From positions 1 through 32,074 of the forward strand of contig NZ_JAHFRY010000037.1 in NCBI RefSeq assembly GCF_023266035.1: 32,074 bases of DNA, read 5' to 3'. The DNA comes from Nevskia sp. (GTDB taxonomy: Bacteria > Pseudomonadota > Gammaproteobacteria > Nevskiales > Nevskiaceae). This document shows positions 27,195 through 32,074 of the stretch, piece by piece. Position 1 is the stretch's first letter. Every line of letters begins with the position of its first letter. Under the pieces are notes generated by a model. That model made no database searches. It was not told where the DNA came from and saw only the letters and a program-made list of their open reading frames with translations. The position numbers were made by a program, and so were the translations under genes.

Positions 27195-27232
27195 CGGATC
27201 GTGATCGGGCATCAGCGCCCGACCACGATCCG
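27195..27232. terminator. Strong hairpin after the dehydrogenase gene (no U-tract)
   Basis: Outer arms CGGATCGTG (27195-27203) and CACGATCCG (27224-27232) pair perfectly. After one A-C mismatch and a T-A pair, the inner CGGGC/GCCCG stem closes a 6-nt loop. It sits 10 bp past the stop of the minus-strand dehydrogenase and before mscS. Without a U-run it may be a 3'-stabilising stem or a Rho-type boundary rather than an intrinsic terminator. Confidence 0.5.
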
Positions 27233-27242
27233 AGCACAAGGC

Positions 27243-28118
27243 TCAGGCCGCGGCAAAGTCGGTCGACAGAGCCAGCGCACGCCACTGGTTCAGCTCCTTG
27301 GCCACGCTGGCGTTCTTGCTCTCGATCCGCGCCACCGTGTCGCTGCCCAGCGCCAGACGCACCGGCGGGTTCTTCGCATTCACCAACTGCAACATCGCCA
27401 CCGCGAGCTTGGCCGGATCGCCCGGCTGCTGGTGGTTGTGCTCGGCCGCGAAGTCACGCATCGCTCCGGCGGTCTCGTGATAGTCGCCGATGTTCTGCGC
27501 GACCTTGACCAGCGAACTGTCGTCGAGAAAATCGGTACGGAAGAAACCGGGCTCGACCACCGTGACCTTGATGCCCAGCGGCGCCAGTTCGATCGCCAGG
27601 GATTCACTGATGCCTTCGACGGCGAACTTGGTCGCGCAGTAGACGCCCCAGCCGGAGAACGCCGCCGAATAGCCGCCGATCGACGACAGGTTGATCACGT
27701 GGCCGCTGCGCTGTTCGCGCATCTGCGGCAGCACCGCGCGGGTCACCGCCAGCAGGCCGAAGACATTGGTGGAAAACACCTTCTGCACTTCTTCGGCGCT
27801 GGATTCCTCGACCGCGCCGAGCAGGCCGTAACCGGCGTTGTTGACCAGCACGTCGATGCGACCGAACTGCTTCAGGGCCTGCGCGACTGCTGCATGCGCC
27901 TGATCGTCGCGGGTCACGTCGAGGGCGACCGGCAGCAGACGCGGATGCTCGCCGAGGCGGGCGGTGACCGTCGCCGGGTTGCGGGCGGTGGCGACCACCG
28001 CATCACCTGCGGCAAGGGCCTGCTCGGCGATCAGCGCGCCGAAGCCGCGGGAGGCGCCGGTGATGAACCAGACGCGGGGCTGGGCGGTGGTCGAAGCCTT
28101 GGAAGTGTCGTTGCTCAT
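27243..28118 (-). CDS. Short-chain dehydrogenase/reductase
   Basis: This classical SDR of 291 residues has the cofactor motif TGASRGFG (about 20-27), the structural NNAG, a catalytic Ser in NLSSIGGYSA and the YCATK active-site Tyr-Lys. Arg after the first Gly region (TARNP) favours NADP(H). The substrate is not predictable; the fold resembles the large group of oxidoreductases paired with LysR regulators. AGGAGA precedes the ATG at 28118. It is divergent from a LysR gene across 126 bp with two similar inverted repeats, so regulation by that LysR is likely. Confidence 0.95.
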   Translation of the reverse strand: MSNDTSKASTTAQPRVWFITGASRGFGALIAEQALAAGDAVVATARNPATVTARLGEHPRLLPVALDVTRDDQAHAAVAQALKQFGRIDVLVNNAGYGLLGAVEESSAEEVQKVFSTNVFGLLAVTRAVLPQMREQRSGHVINLSSIGGYSAAFSGWGVYCATKFAVEGISESLAIELAPLGIKVTVVEPGFFRTDFLDDSSLVKVAQNIGDYHETAGAMRDFAAEHNHQQPGDPAKLAVAMLQLVNAKNPPVRLALGSDTVARIESKNASVAKELNQWRALALSTDFAAA

Positions 28119-28190
28119 GGTGTTTCTCCTGGGTGGATTGCGAGGCCGGTTCGGGTGTCTTGCCGGAGTGCAAGCACGGTAAGCCTGGGG

Positions 28191-28244
28191 TACTGTTGAA
28201 ACAATCAGTCCAGTTTTTGATGATCTACTGAGTTTTATTCAGTA
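28191..28244. promoter_or_regulatory. Two TACTG/CAGT inverted repeats in the SDR-lysR divergent region
   Basis: Site one is TACTG (28191-28195), ten bases, then CAGT (28206-28209). Site two is the perfect repeat TACTGA (28226-28231), seven bases, TCAGTA (28239-28244), ending directly before the LysR ATG. The two left half-sites are 35 bp apart. Spacing and symmetry suit LysR-type regulators. Site two, sitting on the start region, would suit autorepression. This is inference from sequence only. Confidence 0.55.
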
Positions 28245-29150
28245 ATGAGCAGACTCTCTCCTTCCGACCTCTCCGCCTTCCTGGCCGTTGCCCGCCACCG
28301 CAGCTTCCGCAAGGCGGCGGTCGAGCTTGGCGTCTCGCCGTCCGCGCTCAGCCATGCGCTGAGAGTCATCGAGGAGCGCGTCGATCTCCGGCTTTTCAAC
28401 CGCACCACGCGCAGCGTCGCCCTGACCGAAGCCGGCGAGCGCCTGTACGCCCGCGTATCGCCGGCATTTCGCGACATCCAGGACGCGCTCGAAGACCTCA
28501 ATGCCCTGCGCGGCAAACCGGCCGGCACGCTGCGCATCAACGCCGGCCGTGCCGCCGTGCAATTGGCCCTGCTGCCGGTGGCCACGAAGTTCCTGAAGGC
28601 TTATCCGGATGTGCGCCTCGAGATCGTCGTCGACGATGGCCTGGTCGATATCGTCGGCGCCGGCTTCGATGCCGGCCTGCGTTTCGGCGAGACCCTGGCC
28701 GGCGACATGATCGCCCTGCCGATCGGCCCCAGACAGCGCTCGGCGGTGGTCGCCACGCCGGAGCATTTCGAGCGCTACGGCATTCCTCAAACGCCGCGCG
28801 ATCTCGACGCCCATCCCTGCATCCGTCAGCGCTTCCTGAGCGGCGCGCTGTATCGCTGGGAGTTCGAGCGCGGCGGCACCGAGCTGAGCATCGAAGTCGA
28901 TGGTCGCCTGACACTGACCGACTGGGATCTGGTGCTTGAAGCCGCACTCGCCGGCAATGGCCTGGCCTATCTGTTCGAAGCCCGCGTGCTGCCGCTGATC
29001 GAGGCTGGCCACTTGCAGCGCGTGCTTGCCGACTGGTGTCCCTACTATCCCGGCCTGCACCTGTACCACCCCAGCCGCCGCCAGCAGCCGGCCGCGCTGA
29101 AGGCGTTCATCGAGTTCGTCAAGAACGACAACGCGGAACGCGCCCGCTGA
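28245..29150 (+). CDS. LysR-family transcriptional regulator
   Basis: The 301-residue protein has an N-terminal winged helix-turn-helix (LSAFLAVARHRSFRKAAVELG, VSPSALSHALRVIEERV, LFNRTTRSVALTEAG, residues about 5-65). A linker helix and a periplasmic-binding-like effector domain follow, with AGFDAGLRFGETLAGDMIALPI typical of the CrgA/AaeR-like subgroup. It likely controls the divergent short-chain dehydrogenase and itself. The effector is unknown. The start ATG abuts a palindrome and has no classical ribosome site, which may matter for regulation. Confidence 0.95.
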   Translation: MSRLSPSDLSAFLAVARHRSFRKAAVELGVSPSALSHALRVIEERVDLRLFNRTTRSVALTEAGERLYARVSPAFRDIQDALEDLNALRGKPAGTLRINAGRAAVQLALLPVATKFLKAYPDVRLEIVVDDGLVDIVGAGFDAGLRFGETLAGDMIALPIGPRQRSAVVATPEHFERYGIPQTPRDLDAHPCIRQRFLSGALYRWEFERGGTELSIEVDGRLTLTDWDLVLEAALAGNGLAYLFEARVLPLIEAGHLQRVLADWCPYYPGLHLYHPSRRQQPAALKAFIEFVKNDNAERAR

Positions 29151-29156
29151 ACCTGC

Positions 29157-29190
29157 GCACTCCCTGCGACTTCAGAGTGGCAGGGAGTGC
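29157..29190. repeat. 11-bp inverted repeat at convergent gene ends
   Basis: GCACTCCCTGC (29157-29167) and GCAGGGAGTGC (29180-29190) pair perfectly around 12 bases. The repeat spans the short gap after lysR and the last codons of the opposing gene. There is no T-run on either side. It may slow convergent polymerases or protect 3' ends. Confidence 0.5.
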
Positions 29191-29813
29191 ACCTGTACGC
29201 CGCTAGCCGATTGCCGCGCCTTCAGCAGCATCGCATCGGCGACTTCTTCCGCCGTGATCGGCCGGTACTTGCGCAGCGGCCCCACGCATAGCGGAGACAG
29301 CAGCGGCGCCAGCTTCTGGCCCAGCGCCTCGGCGGGACGGGATTCGCTGCGCGCACCCAGCAGCAACGACGGCCGGAAGAACTGCGTGGACGCGAAGCCG
29401 ACCGCGGCCACATCGCGCTCCATGCGCGCCTTGAGCCGTGAATAGAACGCCAGCGATGTCGTGCTCGCCCCGGCGGCGGACACGCCGAAGAAGCGCGTCA
29501 CGCCACCCGCCTGCGCGGCGCGAGCCACGGCGAGCACCATCGTGTAATCGACCCGTTCCAATCCAGCATTGCCGCCGGCTGCCTTGGTGGTGGTGCCGAG
29601 GCAGCAGAACAGATCATCGGCAAGCAGCGGATCGCCAAGGCCATCCAGGTCTTCGAGCGTGGACTGCACGAAGCGCAGCTTTGCCTGAGTGCGCGTCGGC
29701 GCACGGCGACCGAGCACGATCACCGTGGCGTATTCCGGCGCGGCCAGCAGACGATCGAGCAGCGCCGCACCGACCAGACCGGTGGCGCCGACCAGCAAAG
29801 CAGTTCGGGTCAT
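29172..29813 (-). CDS. NAD(P)-binding Rossmann-fold protein (atypical SDR, TIP30/HTATIP2-like)
   Basis: The 213-residue protein opens with LVGATGLVGAALLDRLL, the GxxGxxG nucleotide-binding motif. It continues with DDLFCCLGTTTKAAGG, RVDYTMVLAVARAAQAGGV, RFFGVSAAGAS and FYSRLKARMERDV, where Tyr and Lys sit in YxxxK order. FRPSLLLGAR is another conserved piece of the TIP30-like and NmrA-like groups. Bacterial members have no firmly assigned reaction. It converges with lysR and diverges from the thioesterase gene. The ATG at 29813 has GGAG a short distance upstream. Confidence 0.92.
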   Translation of the reverse strand: MTRTALLVGATGLVGAALLDRLLAAPEYATVIVLGRRAPTRTQAKLRFVQSTLEDLDGLGDPLLADDLFCCLGTTTKAAGGNAGLERVDYTMVLAVARAAQAGGVTRFFGVSAAGASTTSLAFYSRLKARMERDVAAVGFASTQFFRPSLLLGARSESRPAEALGQKLAPLLSPLCVGPLRKYRPITAEEVADAMLLKARQSASGVQVHSLPL

Positions 29814-29921
29814 GCGCGATCCTCCAGCTGTTCAGTCAGGGCACCGAGTGTAAGCGAGCAAGTCGGCCCGGCAGTCGCGTTAAAGTGGCGGCCCCTCTTT
29901 CTCACCCCTTCAATCATTCAC

Positions 29922-30365
29922 ATGAGCATCTGGAAACAGCCAGTCACCATTGGTCAGGAATGGCCGATTCCGCAGAACAGCCTCGGCGGTCATCTCGGCC
30001 TGAAAGTCACCGAGATCGGCGTCGATTACCTGCGCGGCACGATGCCGGTCGACCATCGCACGGTGCAGCCGTTCGGCCGCCTGCATGGCGGCGCGTCCTG
30101 CGTGCTGGCCGAAGAACTCGGCAGCATCGCTGCCTTTTTGTGCATTCCCCCGGGCACCGGCGCGCCGGTGGGGCTGGACATCAACGCCAACCACATTCGC
30201 CCGCCGACCAGCGGCATCGTCATCGGCACCGCGCGGCCACTGCACATCGGCCGCAGCACGCAGGTCTGGGAAATCCGCATCGTCGACGAACAGGATCGGC
30301 TGGTCTGCATTTCGCGGCTGACCGTTTCGGTGATCGCGCTCGACAAGGCCAAGCCTGTCGCCTGA
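29922..30365 (+). CDS. Hotdog-fold thioesterase (PaaI/MenI-like)
   Basis: The 147-residue protein matches the PaaI/YbdB/YdiI hotdog family that hydrolyses acyl- or aroyl-CoA thioesters. The active-site helix region is seen as HRTVQPFGRLHGGASCVLAEELGS, with HGG and the following Glu as expected. HIRPPTSG is also typical. Which thioester it prefers cannot be read; menaquinone-type DHNA-CoA or medium-chain acyl-CoA are possible. No ribosome site is evident before the ATG at 29922. It leads a compact three-gene run with 10-bp and 7-bp gaps. Confidence 0.92.
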   Translation: MSIWKQPVTIGQEWPIPQNSLGGHLGLKVTEIGVDYLRGTMPVDHRTVQPFGRLHGGASCVLAEELGSIAAFLCIPPGTGAPVGLDINANHIRPPTSGIVIGTARPLHIGRSTQVWEIRIVDEQDRLVCISRLTVSVIALDKAKPVA

Positions 30366-30375
30366 GATTCCTCAC

Positions 30376-30663
30376 ATGCTCAAAGTCGCGACCATCGCCG
30401 AAGCACGGCGCTTCACCGATCTGCCGAACATCGGTCCGGCGATGGCCGGCGATTTCGTGCAGCTTGGTCTCAAGCAGCCGCAGGAGCTGCGCGGCGCCGA
30501 TCCGCTGCGGCTGTATCGCCAGCTCTGCAAGCTGACCGGCCAGCGCCAGGATCCCTGCGTGCTCGACACTTTCATCGCCGCGGTCGACTTCGCCAACGGC
30601 GCTGCCGCCAGGCCCTGGTGGGATTACACCGCCGAGCGCAAGCGCCTGCATCCTGATCTCTGA
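30376..30663 (+). CDS. Helix-hairpin-helix protein (Cdd1-like)
   Basis: The 95-residue protein has the helix-hairpin-helix FTDLPNIGPAMAGDFVQLGL near residues 13-32. CKLTGQRQDPCVLDTF and PWWDYTAERK follow, which are characteristic of the small family known as Cdd1 or 'pathogenicity locus' proteins. Helix-hairpin-helix suggests non-specific DNA binding, but no activity is established. It lies 10 bp after the thioesterase gene and 7 bp before the HIT gene. Confidence 0.88.
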   Translation: MLKVATIAEARRFTDLPNIGPAMAGDFVQLGLKQPQELRGADPLRLYRQLCKLTGQRQDPCVLDTFIAAVDFANGAAARPWWDYTAERKRLHPDL

Positions 30664-30670
30664 CCCGACA

Positions 30671-31105
30671 ATGAACGACGCCACCTGGTCCCTGCATCCG
30701 CGCCTGGCGGCCGACACCGTGCCGGTCGGCGATTTCGTCCTGAGCCGCCTGCTGCTGTCGAACGACGCCCACTATCCCTGGCTGATCCTGGTGCCGCGCC
30801 GCGCCGACATCCGCGAGATTCACGAGCTGAGCGAGGCCGATCAGCAGCAATTGCTGCGCGAGTCGATGCTGCTGTCCCGAGCCTTGATGACGGCGTTCTC
30901 GCCGACCAAGCTGAACATCGCCGCCCTCGGCAACATGGTTCCGCAGCTGCACGTCCACCACATCGCCCGCTACGACAACGACGCTGCATGGCCGGCGCCG
31001 GTCTGGGGGCGAGTGCCGGCGATCGATTACGAGGCAGCCGTGCGTTCGGAACGGATCAGGACGCTGCGCGAGCTGCTGGGCGGGGCGCTGCACACTGCCG
31101 ACTGA
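30671..31105 (+). CDS. HIT-domain (histidine triad) protein
   Basis: HIT proteins hydrolyse or transfer nucleotides from phosphoramidates and dinucleotide polyphosphates. The 144-residue protein has LNIAALGNMVPQLHVHHIARY, where His94-Val-His96 is the core triad and the first triad position is Gln92. A Gln at that place is, as I recall, usual for this gammaproteobacterial subgroup. YPWLILVPRR near residues 35-44 and AAWPAPVWG at the end also fit it. Substrate is unknown. It is the last gene of a compact run. Confidence 0.92.
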   Translation: MNDATWSLHPRLAADTVPVGDFVLSRLLLSNDAHYPWLILVPRRADIREIHELSEADQQQLLRESMLLSRALMTAFSPTKLNIAALGNMVPQLHVHHIARYDNDAAWPAPVWGRVPAIDYEAAVRSERIRTLRELLGGALHTAD

Positions 31106-31247
31106 GCTTTCATCAGGGAACAGCGTTCGTGAAATCCGGGGCATTCAAGATCAGTACGCCCCAGTATGAAAAGCGCAGCATGCGCCGGTACACTCGTCCA
31201 CCAGCGCGCCTCAAGAGCGCGTCCCAAGGCGCAAAAAGGGGATGCGG

Positions 31248-32074
31248 ATGAACCGGAAACTGTCTGCTGCGGCCGTGCTGGCCGCGGTCCTGATGCTGTC
31301 CTTCGCCAGTGCTGCCAGCAAGCCGGCGAAGCCTGAAGCGCCTTCGACAGTCACGCCGCCGCCGGTGGCCGATGCGCCGTACGGCATGACCCTGCGCTCG
31401 GTGTCTCTGGAAGATCTCGCCAAGCGCGATCTGCTGCCGCTCGGCACCTACAAGGGCACCCCGCAGCTCAACGAAAAGCGCGCCTGGTACGACGAAAACT
31501 TTTACGCGACCCTGGCCGCCCGCAAGGTCTGGCCCGATGGCGGCCAGCACTACACGCACGGGCCGATCAGCTGGAAGTTCGCGCCGATCCCGCAGGCCGC
31601 ACCGCCGCCTTGCGGCGAGCCGCAGCCGACCGGCTACGACACCGAGTCCTGTCGCTATGTCGGCACCTTGTTCAAGGACGTCGAAGCCAGCGATCCGGCC
31701 AAGGCAAAAGCGCTGCGCGCACAGGCCCGGCGCGGCCGCGACGTCTGGTTCAAGGGCACCTTCGGCAACCAGGACGAGATCTACCTGCACTTCGCCCGCA
31801 CCGTGCCGAACGGCATGGCGGACATCTGGTACCCCTGGCTCGACACCCGCGAGCGCGGCAAGCGCTTCGAGAAATACGGCCTGATCAACGATCCGGACTG
31901 CACGGAAGGCGATGCCAGCACCTACTGGTGGGACCGTTGCCCTGACGAGCATTCCAGCGGCGTGCTCGGCTATCGCAAGTACACAGCCGATCCGACCAAG
32001 GACACCGCCGGCAAGATCGTCTTCGATCCGCTCAAGTCGCCGTATCAGCCCGACGAGCTGAAGAAGAACCTGCG
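31248..32074 (+). CDS. Secreted protein of unknown function, C-terminus beyond window
   Basis: The gene begins at ATG 31248, with GGGG about 6 nt upstream; an ATG two codons earlier is too close to that site. A Sec signal peptide is clear (LSAAAVLAAVLMLSFASA), followed by a Lys/Pro/Glu-rich linker. The visible 275 residues contain many Trp, Tyr and paired Cys (PPPCGEPQPTGYDTESC and INDPDCTEGD to RCPDEHSSG). RRGRDVWFKGTFGNQDEIY could be the approach to a cytochrome-like domain, but no CxxCH is seen within the window. I do not recognise the family with confidence. Localisation should be periplasmic or outer. Confidence 0.8.
   Translation, partial: MNRKLSAAAVLAAVLMLSFASAASKPAKPEAPSTVTPPPVADAPYGMTLRSVSLEDLAKRDLLPLGTYKGTPQLNEKRAWYDENFYATLAARKVWPDGGQHYTHGPISWKFAPIPQAAPPPCGEPQPTGYDTESCRYVGTLFKDVEASDPAKAKALRAQARRGRDVWFKGTFGNQDEIYLHFARTVPNGMADIWYPWLDTRERGKRFEKYGLINDPDCTEGDASTYWWDRCPDEHSSGVLGYRKYTADPTKDTAGKIVFDPLKSPYQPDELKKNL

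Overview
The window is a gene-dense, GC-rich chromosomal segment from a bacterium, very probably a gammaproteobacterium. The main evidence is the linkage ponA <> pilMNOPQ-aroK-aroB-dgt-gltB, the arrangement familiar from Pseudomonas and Xanthomonas relatives, plus gammaproteobacterial-type HemW, MsrPQ, RdgB/RNase PH and a QmcA/NfeD pair. A lineage near Xanthomonadales/Nevskiales is my guess and cannot be settled from this sequence alone. I see no tRNA, rRNA, CRISPR array or phage genes.

Layout. 1-3029 (minus): 5' two-thirds of gltB, glutamate synthase large subunit, cut by the window edge. 3030-4120: a small mobile-element zone with a REP-associated (Y1/HUH) transposase, AT-rich repeats, REP-like hairpins and a duplicated 3' end of dgt. 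4117-12252 (minus): a tightly overlapping run pilM-pilN-pilO-pilP-pilQ-aroK-aroB-dgt (type IV pilus assembly and secretin, then shikimate pathway, then dNTP hydrolysis). 12560-15648 (plus): divergent ponA (PBP1a) and a translationally coupled conserved protein of unknown function. 15734-22202 (minus): gltA, rpmE (L31 type B), a double CPXCG protein, hemW, rdgB, rph, msrQ, msrP; many of these overlap by a few bases. 22270-25899 (plus): sufE, then a coupled run of stomatin-like qmcA, nfeD, hemolysin III/TrhA and a class III-like PPK2. 25966-28118 (minus): MscS-type channel and a short-chain dehydrogenase, the latter divergent from a LysR regulator (28245-29150, plus). 29172-29813 (minus): NAD(P)-binding Rossmann protein. 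29922-31105 (plus): thioesterase, HhH protein and HIT protein in a compact run. 31248 to the end (plus): a secreted protein of unknown function, cut by the window edge.

Most of the window is housekeeping. The strongest unexplained signal is at the 3' end of dgt. The last 17 codons plus stop occur twice, about 155 bp apart, with nine nucleotide differences that are all synonymous. That is the signature expected when a site-specific element integrates at the 3' end of a gene and supplies a replacement tail, or when two diverged alleles have recombined. The intervening DNA is about 100 bp, carries two perfect hairpins, and is open as a 52-codon reading frame that starts on the dgt stop codon and ends in the same peptide. 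A second notable point is that the hemolysin III homologue has no ATG/GTG/TTG upstream of its conserved first helix. It has instead an ATT codon with a well-placed GGAG, suggesting a rare AUU start.
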